From Mastigamoeba balamuthi (Eukaryota; Evosea; Mastigamoebida; Mastigamoebidae), in assembly GCA_902651635.1 (NCBI GenBank), contig CACRSC010000134.1, forward strand, positions 1 through 64,000: DNA of 64,000 bases. The letters run 5' to 3'. Positions 9,997 through 19,728 of this stretch are shown one piece after another (the first letter of the stretch is position 1; each line of letters begins with the position of its first letter). Under the pieces are notes generated by a model that worked only from the letters and a program-made list of their open reading frames with translations, was not told the DNA's origin and ran no database searches. The translations under genes were made by a program, and so were the position numbers.

Positions 9997-12107
9997 ATGG
10001 ACACGCAGTATCTCGCGCTGGTCCAGTACGCCGTGTCGAGGTACGCCTTCTCCAAGGGCAGCGGCAAGTGGGCCGCCGCAGCCGACTGGCTCGGCCGCTG
10101 CGCCATGCGCGAGGCGTTCAGGCCGCGCGACGCCGACGCCGTCGTCGAGCTCGCGCGCAGGGCCTCGCGGCGCGTCACGCCCGCCGACGCCATCGACGAC
10201 GACGTCGCCGCCTCGGTCACGGTCGCCGAACTCGGCGGGGTGCGTCGGGATCCGGTGCAAAAGCGGCATCGGTGAACCCGTCGTGGAGCTGGCATTTGTC
10301 CGATCTTAATTGGGATTCCCCGCTGTCGCCGTGGGGGCCTTGGGCCTGTTCCGGCCACACGCGCGCACAACCCGCCCAGACGTACGCGCCGATCGAAGCG
10401 GCCACGGACAAGTTCGAGTCGCCGGTGAAGCAGAAGCAGCAGAGGAGCAGGGTCGGCCGGGCGTCCCAGTCGCAGTCGCAGCTGAGCACGCAGCCGGCGA
10501 CGTGCCCCGCCGCCTCGGACCGCTGCACCGCAGCGCCAGAGGGCTCGCACGGCGCCAGCGAGACTCAGCCTCTTGCAGCCGAAGCCCCTGCCCCGCTCCG
10601 CGATGCTGTCGCCCACTACGACGCCGACGTGCCGGCAACTGCGCCATCGCGAGGCGCGAGGGAGAAGAGAGCGGCGGCACCGGTGTCAAGGAGACGGCCG
10701 AGTGTGGCAGCGACAGCGGCAGCGGCCACGAAGGGGGATGCCCCCCAGACGCGGCTGGGCCCAGCAGCAGCAGCCGAGGGGCAAGCCTGTGTGGCGGGCC
10801 AGGCCGACGCGTTTCAGTGCGACTGGGCGCTGGTGGCACAGAGGCAGGGCCACCCGCTGTCGCGCAGGCGCAGGGCAGTGCGGAGCTACGAGGAGCTGGA
10901 GGAGAAGTCGCAGTCGGACACCGAGACGGAGCCGTCCCCCAAAAAAGCGAAAGCTTGCGCCCCGCAGGAGCACGCGGGCATTGCCAGCGGCTCCTCGCCG
11001 CGCAGGTCCGTCAGCAGACAGCAGACGGTCGAGGAGCCCGAGCCCCAGGACACGCAGCCAACGGCAGAAGAGTGGGGAGACGAGGGCCTGCGCGTCCCAG
11101 AGACTGCGCCGCAAAGGTCCAGCTCTTCATGCCGGGCAGCAGAGGAGCCGCTCCGTCACAGCCGAACCGTGTCACCAGGAGCGCAGGGGTCACCCACAGC
11201 GCAGCAGGTGGTGCCAGAGGCCTTGAGCGGTGGCAACGCAAGCGCATCGCAGACATCTGCCAGGAAGGAGCACGCCACGGCCGAGCCCGAGGCTCAAGAC
11301 AATGGCGCCGCAGAGGTGCACGGAGAGCAGGTGGAGGTGTACGACATTCGCAAGGGCAGGACGCAGTACATGTGGTCACGGGCGACACTGCACGGCAGCG
11401 ACCAGATCGACAAGGCCGATAGCAGATTCCTCGACTCGGCCCCCGTCATCTTCGACCGCGGCGCGTTCTGCTTCGTGTCGTACCGCGACCGGCCCCGCAC
11501 CAGCAGCGAGTGGGTGCACAGGTCGCTCGTGCGGCCGCAGCGCAGGCAGCCCCTCTCCTCTGGCACCACTGACGCTGCGAGACTTCTCGTCAGCACTTGG
11601 GTGGATGTCGAGGTCGACGCTGGCGGGGAGCCGTGCCTTGCTGCCGGGCTGCTCACTTCAGTCACAGCCGACGGGTGTTCGGCAAGCGTGCTTCTCGTCA
11701 ACAACGCCCACATGGAGGTGCCGTGGCACGGAACCCTCGATCGCGTCCTGCTGTCCTACGACAGGAGCGAGCCGCCTGTCATACCGGCAGGGACCAAGTC
11801 CTCGAACTTCTATCTGTCTAGGCGAGCGAAGGACTCGTGCCGCACGAGCAAGGCGCTGTTCCAAGAGGTCTCATCCGAGGCCGTAGAGTTGCAGCTGCTC
11901 CGGACAGAGCGGTGGCACAGGGAGTCTGTGCTGAAGGCCACCAAGGCAGCGCGGGAAGAGGAGGAGCGACTCCGGGAACGCGTTACGCAGCTCGAGCAGG
12001 AGCTGCGCGACGAAAGGGCGCGGCGCGAGAACATCGAAAGGTCCCAGGGCGCATTGGTGAACTCTATCCTGGAGGCCGTGCGGGTGTCGCTGCCGCAAAG
12101 CAGCTAA
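9997..12107 (+). CDS. Nuclear-type disordered protein with C-terminal coiled coil
   Basis: Two exons. Exon 1 (9997-10239, 81 codons, start MDTQYLALVQ) is a compact helical segment. A phase-0 intron at 10240-10379 ends in cag, and exon 2 runs to TAA at 12105. Residues about 82-420 are Gln/Ser/Ala/Pro-rich and disordered, with an NLS-like SPKKAKA. Residues about 430-560 look globular (VEVYDIRKGRTQYMW, then VIFDRGAFCFVSYRDRP, then WVDVEVDAGGEP). This could be two small beta domains of Tudor/Agenet or chromo-barrel type, but I see no diagnostic motif. The last about 70 residues are a strong coiled coil (EEEERLRERVTQLEQELR). A chromatin or RNA-associated role is an inference. Confidence 0.75.
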
Positions 12108-12169
12108 GAGCACTGCTGCTACACACTCCGTCCTGCAATACTAAGTGATTGTCTGTCTTGTTGGCACTC

Positions 12170-13537
12170 TCAACTCGCGTCCTCGATGCTGTACGGCGGA
12201 TTTCGCAGCAGCGATAGGATCTTCGGGTGGTTCACGCGCACTTGGGCCAGTGCGGTCACCGCGTCGTTGTGCCCGAGAAGGAACGGTGGCTCTGATAGCA
12301 TCAGTACGAGGTCCTCGAACCCCCCGCCGAACGCGAACACGAGGGCGGCGCACGACCGCGACCTGGCCTCGCGCTGGCCGAGCGAGTACGGGGGCTCGGA
12401 CAGCACCCGCACGGCATCGACGAACCCTCCCGCGCACGCGCCGCACAGCGCGATGTTGTCGGCCTCGCGCGCATCCTCGGGGCCCAGCGACCACGGGGGC
12501 TGGGCCAGCAGGCGCAGCACACGGGCGTGTCCGTGCAGCGCGGCAGCTCTCAGCGCCTCGCAGCCGTTGACCCGCGCATCCTGCTGGCCGAGGCACCACG
12601 GGGGCTCCGCCAGCACGCGCACGATGTCCTCGAGGCCCATCGAGCACGCCCGGAAGAGCACTTTGCTCTCCCGCGCGTCCTCGGCGGTGAGCAGGAACGG
12701 CGGCTGCCCCAGCGCCCGCAGGACGTGGCTGTTGCCGTTCATGCACGAGAACGCGAGCGCGAGCGCGCTGTTGGCGTCGCTGCGGCCGAGGTTGAAGGGC
12801 GGCAGCGCGAGCTGCAGCAGAGTATCCACGCTGCCCGACTGCACCGCGCACGCCAGGGCCCTGCAGTTGTTCATGCGGGCGTCTGCCTGGCCCAGCGAGA
12901 ACGGCTCCCGCGCGAGCAGCCGCAGCACCTCCGCATGACCGCCCTCGCAGGCCCGCACGAGCGCCAGCGACCGCACGGCCTCCTGGTGGCCGACCCTGTA
13001 CGGCTCGTCGGCGAGGGCCCTGATGGCGCCGAGGCAGCCGTTGACGCAGGCCGCCGCGAGGGCAGCGCGGACTTTGCTCGAGGCCCTCGCGGGGCTGAAG
13101 TGCCGCCCGAGGATCCGCACGCACTCGTGCATATCGAACGAGCAGCAGAAGACGAGCACGTCGAGCGGGTCCATGGACACCTGTCGCGCGAGGTGCAGCG
13201 GCAGCGCGAGCGCGGGCCTGCAGGGCAGCCCGCTGGCGATCCACAGCGCCGAGAGCACGGCGCGGCTCGAGATGGACCACGCGGGCGCGAAGCAGCGAGC
13301 GGTGGCGATGCGCTGGGCCTCGTCCGCGCGCCCTGCCGCGCAGAGCGAGACGAAGGCGTCGAGCAGGCGGGCGACGGCGACGGGGCCGTGGAGAGCGAGC
13401 CAGCGGACGCACGGGGGGCCCAGCACGCAGGGCAGCGACAGCGCCAGCGAGGCAGCGTCCGAGGCGTCGCGGATCGAGGTCACGACCAGGTTCCGCAGCG
13501 TCCACGCGGTGCTGACCGACGTGTCGGTGGCAGCCAT
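12170..13537 (-). CDS. Ankyrin-like repeat protein
   Basis: Single exon, 455 residues, start MAATDTSVSTAW. After an N-terminal helical region of about 110 residues come nine or so units of about 36 residues with a shared pattern: AC-x-x-G-H-x-x-V-L-R-L-L, then PP(F/W/Y)xLG, then (D/E)AR. Helix-helix pairing, the G near the first helix and LL at the end of the second match ankyrin repeats. The usual DxxGxTPLHxA loop is absent and is replaced by PPxxLGxxDAR. The final unit is PPYSIEDAS. There is no signal peptide or membrane span. It probably acts as an intracellular binding scaffold; the partner is unknown. The opposite strand carries long mirror frames of no value. Confidence 0.8.
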   Translation of the reverse strand: MAATDTSVSTAWTLRNLVVTSIRDASDAASLALSLPCVLGPPCVRWLALHGPVAVARLLDAFVSLCAAGRADEAQRIATARCFAPAWSISSRAVLSALWIASGLPCRPALALPLHLARQVSMDPLDVLVFCCSFDMHECVRILGRHFSPARASSKVRAALAAACVNGCLGAIRALADEPYRVGHQEAVRSLALVRACEGGHAEVLRLLAREPFSLGQADARMNNCRALACAVQSGSVDTLLQLALPPFNLGRSDANSALALAFSCMNGNSHVLRALGQPPFLLTAEDARESKVLFRACSMGLEDIVRVLAEPPWCLGQQDARVNGCEALRAAALHGHARVLRLLAQPPWSLGPEDAREADNIALCGACAGGFVDAVRVLSEPPYSLGQREARSRSCAALVFAFGGGFEDLVLMLSEPPFLLGHNDAVTALAQVRVNHPKILSLLRNPPYSIEDAS

Positions 13538-13857
13538 CAGTCAGCCGGTCGCTGTTCGGTCAGGCGGTTCAGTCAAACCCGGGGAGAATACAATGCACTG
13601 CACAGGAAAAAGTGCTAACCGCAGACCGAATCTGCGTATCTCGCCCGCGAAACGTGTTCCTGGCGGGATGGCACTACTGCTACCGCGGTGTCTCGCTCCG
13701 CGATGAGAGGGTTCTGTCCTCGGGTGGGAATGGAACAGGAATCCGGGTCGGGGAGATCATATCGTCGGTTGTGGTTTTTCCTGCTCTCACTGGAACAGCG
13801 CCAGAGCGTTCGTTTTGCCCTGCACTGCAGCTGTTGTTGTTCCGAGGGCACTGCGAG

Positions 13858-15899
13858 ATGACCGATCACGGAGGCGCCACTCTCTTTCTCTTGCTCTGCC
13901 TGTCCCTGAGTGCTCTGGCGGTGCGCAGCAGCTCTCCCCAGCCCCATTTCTTTGCGTGCACTTGTTCGGTGTGCCTCAGTTTCTTTTCTTGCCCCCACCC
14001 CCTGCCCCCACCCCTGCCTCCCTTTTCTCAGCTCAGTGCACCGCAGGGCCTTGCACCCGTGTCGATCTGGGCTGCCACGAGCACCGGCAGCACTACGCTG
14101 GTCTCGTTGGGGTCCCCGCGGGCCCCGGGTGAATCTCCGGAGCTCGTGCTGACGCCCCTGACGAGGAACCTGACCCTCAGCTGGAATTCGACGTCCACTA
14201 TCGCGTACTCGCTCCGCCGGTCCTTCTCGCTGCTGAACGCGACGTCCTCCGACATCGCCCTGCCCCGTGATGGCCCCGTGGCCGTCTCCTCTCTGGCCGA
14301 TAGCGGCACAGTGCCGCAGGCGCGGGCGCAGTGGCAGCTTTCGATCGACTGCACCGCCCAGTTCACCGGCGTCTTCGGGATGACCTTCTTCGTCTGGGAC
14401 CAGAGCACAAAGGCGGTGTACGACCCCATCGACGTGCAGATCGAGTGGTCGTGCGCCGTCGCGGGGTGCAGCGCGAGGTGCGAGTCGTCGGGAAAGGGCA
14501 AGTGCCAAACGCTGCTCGGCCTCTGCCAGTGCTCGGACGGGTACTCGGGGAGGTACTGCGGCTACAAGCTCGGGACCAGCCTGACGCAGAGCGCGGGCGT
14601 CCCCTTCCTGTTTGACATCGATGTACTCGGCAACTCCACTGGTCAGGAGTGGCTTGTGATCGCGGACTCGCGGGGCGTCGAGTACGACTACCGGTACCTC
14701 TCGACGTGGGGGTACGAGGAGGCCGACGACTCGGTGATCAAGACGAGGCAACTCCACGTCTCCAAGATGATGCCCACCATCATGCCGCCGGGCAAGTACA
14801 AGCTGACGATGTACCGCGACGACAGGAACCACCTGATGGGCTCCGAGACCCTCACGATACTCCCGTGGCGCAACTCGTCGTGCACGCGCTCCTCCGACTG
14901 CGGTCCCGAGTCCAACTGCACCAATGGCTCGTGCGCGTGCGGCGGGTCGAGGTGGGGAGGGCGCTGCGAGCGCGGGTGCGCTGCCCAGCAGACAGTGACG
15001 GACAGAGAGGGAGTGATTCAGTCGGATGTCGGGGCCAGCTCTGTGGACGACTCAGCGTATTCGGCAAACACGCGGTGTGTGTGGACCATCGCCCCGTCGG
15101 GGAGGCGCGGTACCGACTGGGACTACATACACCTCAAGTTCGAGTGGGCGCAGTTCGGTCCGGGGGACAAGCTGCAGGTTCTCTACGGGAAAACTCTGGA
15201 GACCGCTAAGCTCGACGAGACGATGTCGACCCCGGTCTCGTTCGTGCACTACGACGACGACAGGATCTATCTCCGCTTCCTCTCGGATTCCGAGAGTGGC
15301 GGGGCAGGGTTCAGGATTACGTTCCATACACGCAAGAACTCAAGTGAGCTCGTCTCTTCTTCTGTCTTTCCGCTTGGCCTGACACGATTGCCAGAGAACA
15401 TCATCCCTCTGGCTGTTGGTGTCCCTGCTGGCGTCGTCGGCCTGTGCGCATTCGTTGCATCGGCGGTGGTCATTGGAATCTACTGGTATGTCCTCTTCGC
15501 CACGCCCACTCGCGCCACTGATGCCCATACTACCTCCACAGCCGCAGAAGGGGCAGGAGGGATCCGAAGCCCTTGAACCTGCCTGTCGAGGGCACGGCGC
15601 TTCAGTTCGAGGGGATCAAGGCAGATGACTTTCCCTCTGGCGCCCAGAACAGCTCGAGCATCCAGCAGTTCACCTCGTCGGACTCGTCATCCAACGGCAC
15701 CCCTGTGCACGCATCGCCTGCCTTTGTTCCCGTCTCCCCAGCAATGGTATGGCGTTCATCAGATGAAGTGTTGGATGACTCATCCCGTTTTCAGGTCGGG
15801 TCGAATGGAGATCCGAGTGTACTTTTTGAGCCCCCCAGCGGTCCCAATTCCGCAATTGGCAGGACCACAATGGCATCGAGGGGAAGCAGCAACAACTGA
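13858..15899 (+). CDS. Type I membrane receptor with EGF-like and CUB domains
   Basis: The start MTDHGGATLFLLLC gives a signal peptide that ends near ALAV. A first intron (13921 to about 14035) removes a Pro/Cys-rich stretch. The ectodomain has an N-glycosylated beta-rich part, an EGF-like unit (CESSGKGKC, then CQCSDGYSGRYC near 14480-14565), a second beta region, another short Cys knot (CGPESNCTNGSCAC) and a CUB-like domain from about 14985 to 15330, where GGAGFRITFHT is typical. One membrane span (ALCAFVASAVV-type, about 15400-15485) is followed by an intron at 15486-15540 whose removal yields a stop-transfer CRRRGRR. The cytoplasmic tail is Ser-rich. A last intron at about 15748-15795 precedes the TGA. 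Adhesion or ligand binding at the cell surface is inferred. Confidence 0.8.
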
Positions 15900-16180
15900 G
15901 CAGAGGAGCACACATGTTTTTCCAACCCCGTCCTGTGCAGTGCTGATCGAAATGAAGTGTGATTCTCTGCGTGGCTTCCAATTCTGTGTTTCACTGCCAG
16001 CGGGGGGGAGTTTGCGCAGTGTCTTCAAGTAGTACACCAAGTACACCAGTCTTACTGAATAGAGCAGCCGCCCTTCTTCTTCTTCTTCTTCTCCTTCTCC
16101 TTCGTCGTCTCGCTGTCAGTAGAGGAGAGGGGGAGGGGGTTAACAAGCACGGCAATTGATAGGGCGGTTGAGGACAAGAC
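15900..16180. other. Convergent 3' intergenic region with polypyrimidine tract
   Basis: Lies between two converging genes. A TTC/TCC-rich tract occupies about 16073-16106. No gene seen. Confidence 0.5.
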
Positions 16181-18326
16181 TCACGTTTCGGGGGCCTGGG
16201 CATTGGCCGGCGCCCCCTCCTTTGGCGCGGTCGTCGCGGCCTCGTTCCCCGCGGGCTTGGGCGTCGCTGCTGTCGCCTTCTTGCTGTCGTCCTTCTCGGG
16301 GGTGCCGGGCTTGGCGTTGGCGTCCTTCTTCTTGAGCACGGACCTGAAGTCTGCGCGTGGGGGCGTCTGTCAGTGGCCCCGGAGGCGCTCCCGGAGCACA
16401 CGCGTACCCTGCTGCTGGGGGCCCTCGGGCTCCTTCTTGGCGGGGGACCTGACCTCGGGGGAGGGCGAGGCCTTCTTGAGCTTCACCGCGGCCGGGTCGA
16501 ACGAGCCGAACCCCATCCCCCCGATCGGCGGCCCCGCGCGGGGCATCGGGCGCGGCGCGCTGTCGGCCTCCCCCGCGCCGTCGGCCGCCGTCGGCTTGCC
16601 GGCAAACGACGACGACTTGTTGTCCTTGCCGAGCTGCTCCGGGGCCGACGGCGGGCGCCCCTCGGCGCTCTGGTCCTTCTTCAGCCCCTTCATCTTGGGC
16701 GAGTGGTCCGGCCTGCACCTGGGGCTGTGCCCGTGCGGCTTCTTGGGCCTGTACAGCGACATCTGCAGACCCCCCGTGAGGCAGTGGCACGGGCGGCGAG
16801 GGGGGGGGTCCCTCACGTGCTGGAGCTTGGGACCGGACGACTGGTGCGCGATGGCCTCGATGGACCCGGGGCCGGGGCTCTTGGAGGACGAGAGCCCGTG
16901 GATGAGCTCCGGCGCGACCCCGGCGGACTCTGCGTCCCTCCTCGTCGGGCTCGAGATCGAGTGCTCGTCGTGCTCTGTGTACGGCGGCGAGGGCATCTCC
17001 TTGGGGATCTCGACCGTCAACTGCTGTGCAGCAGGACAGAAGGGGGGAGGGAGAGACGAGTGGGAGTGCGAGGACTGTGAGCAACTGTGTGCTCCTCGCC
17101 CTCCACGGCGCTCGTGTATGGCGTGACGAGCAGGGCTGTGCTACACTGCGCGCGAACCTTGGGAGTCTCGTGGGCCTCGCCGGGAGCTGCTGCTGCTGCC
17201 GCCGCCACTGCTGCTACAGGGGCTTCCTTCTGCTCGGCTCCGGGCTGCGGGCTGCTTCCGGTGTCCGCCCCCGACGGCGCCGCTGCCGCGGGCTCCTCCG
17301 CTGGCTCCGCAGTGGCCTCCGGCGTCGCTGCTGCCGCGGGCTCCGCCACCGCTGCAGTTGCCTCCGCCTCCGCCTCCGCCGCCGCCTCGGGCTCCGCGCT
17401 GGCCCCCTCGGCTGCGGCGGTGGCCTCGGGCGCGGGCGCGGGCGCGGGGGCCTCAGTGTCGCCCGTGTGCGCGGGCTCCTCCGACGTCGGGGCTGCGGGG
17501 GCCGCGGGCACGACAGCGTCGGGCGGCGTCTCCGTGTCGGCGCTCGTGCGCACCTCCGCTGCCGGCGCAGGCGCTGCGGCCGGGGCGGCCGTCGTCGCCT
17601 CCGCCGCCGGGGCGCTGGCAGCGTCCGCCGGGGTCTCCGCGGCGCCGGCCTCCCCGTGCGACTCTGGCGTGGCCGCGGCCTCCCTCTGCCCCGCCGCGTC
17701 GCTGTCTGGCGGGCTCTCGGCGTCGCTGTGCGCCTGCGGCTCGGGGGGCGTCTGGGGCGCTGCCACCGCCGCGGTGGGGGCGGCGGTGCAGAGCGAGTCC
17801 GGGGGGGTCTCGGTGTCGCTGTGCTTGCCGTCGCTCAGCAGGCGCGCCCACGCGAAGACCTGCTCGGCGCCCAGCCGGCAGCGCTCGACGGCCGCGCGGC
17901 GGTGCAGCAGCAGCGCCAGGTAGTTGCGCCCCGCGCAGCCCGCCGTGTGGTCGCCGCCGCCCGACGTCGGGGGCCCCAGCAGCTCCTGGCGCCCCTCCAC
18001 CCCGCCCTTGTGCAGCTTCTCGATCACGTTCTTCACAGCCCACGCGCGCAGCTCGTCGCTGTTGGGTGGGGGAGGGGAGCACGCGGGCGGAGGGAAGGAG
18101 TGGGGGGTGGGAGTGGGGACGGAGGGCGAGGGGAGTGAGACCAGAGGGAGGGGGGCGAGCGAGGGTGTGTGGGGGGAGGACGTTTTGCGTGCGGTTGCAG
18201 AGTGAACATGGTGGCGATGGTGGCCTGGTGGCTCCGCTTGCTGTGGTACGCGAACTTGCCGCACAACGAGCAGCTGTGCTCGTGCTCGTGCTCGTGCTCG
18301 TGCCTCTTCTTGGACGACGACGACAT
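16181..18326 (-). CDS. Ala/Pro/Glu-rich protein with His-Glu repeat, zinc-knuckle-like N-terminus and DFRxxL actin-binding motif
   Basis: Multi-exon gene. The start MSSSSKKRHEHEHEH leads into CSLCGKFAYHSKRSH, a C2H2-like zinc finger. After an intron of uncertain ends comes a helical part (RAWAVKNVIEKLHKGG), then about 250 residues of Ala/Pro/Glu low complexity. Well-supported junctions join HETPK to LTVEIPKEM, GPKLQH to MSLYRPKKP, and QQQ to DFRSVLKKK; the last acceptor follows a CTGAC branch site at about 16360. Known: DFRxxL repeats bind F-actin in smooth-muscle myosin light-chain kinase. The single DFRSVL followed by lysines, plus an earlier FGSFDPAAVKLKK, suggests cytoskeletal association. 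This is inference, and no enzymatic domain is visible. It ends at TGA 16183-16181. Confidence 0.7.
18278..18303 (+). repeat. CTCGTG hexanucleotide microsatellite inside a coding exon
   Basis: About four copies of CTCGTG. Read on the minus strand they encode the His-Glu run near the N-terminus of the gene at 16181-18326. Length variation would change the His-Glu count without breaking the frame. Confidence 0.85.
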
Positions 18327-18966
18327 CTCTCTCTCTCACTCTCTCACAGTCTCTCTCTCCTCTCGCCCGCTCTTCCACTCGGCCGTCCCACGAGGGATGT
18401 GCAGCTGGGTGCGTTGACCTGGTGTGTGTTTCCCGCTGGTGTCCTCTCGGCGCTGTAGAAACGAAAAGCCGGAAATTTCAGAAAGCGAACGGGCGAAGAC
18501 GCGCTGGGGCGTGTGCCTATCTTTGCCGTTATGAAACACCGGCACACACACAGTAGCTCCGGAAAAGACAGCGAGGGGCGCGTGGCGGCGCCTTGCTCGC
18601 TGCACGGATGGGGAAGAGCGGTGGAGGGGGAAGAGCGGGTGTGGGCGGGGGGTGTGGGGGTACCCGCAGGCAATGGTCGTCGGCCCCTTCAGCGGTACCA
18701 GCGACAATCGACGCGGGACTGAAAGAAAAGTAGTGAACACGATCCCCGCAGTGCTCGAAATTTGGGCTGTGAATCTCCTGCTGCGCTACTGGAAGAGATA
18801 TCTTCTGATTCCAGTCAGTGGGCGTCGTCAAGGGGACAGCCCGCGCCTCGCGCCAGGTCCCTATGCCTGTGCTGGGGCGAGCGAGGCAAGGGGAGCCTGT
18901 GTCAGAGGTAATTTCCCCCTGTTTTTTTGCACTTGCAGAGCTTTCTATGTTCAGAGAACGACGTTA
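18327..18966. other. Intergenic region, upstream of the minus-strand gene at 16181-18326
   Basis: Begins with a TCTC-rich tract (18327-18361) directly before the start codon, then mixed sequence with G-rich runs at about 18640-18662. A GAGATATCTTC element sits at 18795-18805. No coding frame is convincing. Confidence 0.5.
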
Positions 18967-19568
18967 TCAATTGGGCCCAGAGCTGCGGCTGTGCACGGCG
19001 TTCAGCAGCGGCTCGATGCTGGGCACAGCAACCGGCCTCCACTGCTCCATCTGCAGCATCGCCTCGGGCTCCCCACGGCTCTGTGGCCACGAGGGAGGAG
19101 GCACTGAGAACCCAGTTCCCCAGGCCAGATTCTGTCCCCCAGCAAGATATCGAAATCACGCACGATGATGGGGATACTGCGCCAGAAAGATTTGAGGTCG
19201 AGGTTGCTGAACGACTTCTCCGCCGACGCCGCGCGCTCCTCGAGCGTCGCGACCGTCTTGGTGTACGCGGCGACCGTCTCTGCCAGCGCGTCGATGACGG
19301 CGAACGTCTCGCGCAGCCTCTGGGCGTTGGCCACGATGGCCGGCAGGAGCTCCTGCGACGTCTTTGTCGTCTCTGCGCGGACAGTCTCGCTGAACGACCC
19401 GAACTCGTCGAGACGCGTCAGGGAGCGCTCCGCGGTGCGCGCCACGGCCGAGAACTGGGCCTCGCACAGCGCCGAAGCGTCGAGGGCGGGCGCATACTCG
19501 GCGCATGCGCGCGACAGCTCCGCCGTCGTCCTCTCCTTGAGGTCCGCCGCAACAATTTCGCTCTCCAT
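18967..19568 (-). CDS. Small alpha-helical coiled-coil protein, possibly BLOC-1/BORC-subunit-like
   Basis: Two exons, about 165 residues. The start MESEIVAADL is at 19568 (an in-frame non-ATG extension was ignored). The first exon is almost entirely heptad helix: ETVRAETTKTSQELLPAIV, then AETVAAYTKTVATLEERAA. A GTGCGT donor at about 19161 joins SFWRSIPII to SRGEPEAMLQMEQW, and the protein ends HSRSSGPN at TGA 18969. Small helical proteins of this size with a mid-chain Leu/Val heptad are typical of BLOC-1/BORC lysosome-positioning subunits, but no signature proves it. It shares a divergent promoter of about 160 bases with the UTP13 homologue. Confidence 0.65.
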
Positions 19569-19728
19569 CGCCACAACCCACAAACCAGCAAAAGAGCAAA
19601 TAAAAAATCTACAGAGAGAATCGGAAATCTGTGGAGAGATATCTTACCAAGAGAGATATGGAGATACGCGCGTCCCGAAAGATGGCGTCAGCATTGTGGT
19701 GTTTGAACAGACCGCGCGCAGGGAGACA
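19569..19728. promoter_or_regulatory. Divergent promoter with GATATCT elements
   Basis: This AT-richer 160-base gap separates two divergent starts. It contains GAGATATCTTA at 19635-19645 and a related GAGAGATATGG shortly after. Similar elements occur upstream of other genes in the window. Confidence 0.45.

Noticed and set aside
9216-10616. A 466-residue minus-strand open frame extending far upstream of the secreted protein
   Set aside because: Only its last 172 codons from MRAVGLALC make a sensible protein. The rest overlaps the first exon of the plus-strand gene and is a GC-driven shadow frame.
17026-18458. Long plus-strand open frames of 270-370 residues rich in Arg, Gly, Ala and Pro
   Set aside because: Antisense mirrors of the low-complexity Ala/Pro/Glu gene on the minus strand; they have no domain and no plausible codon use.
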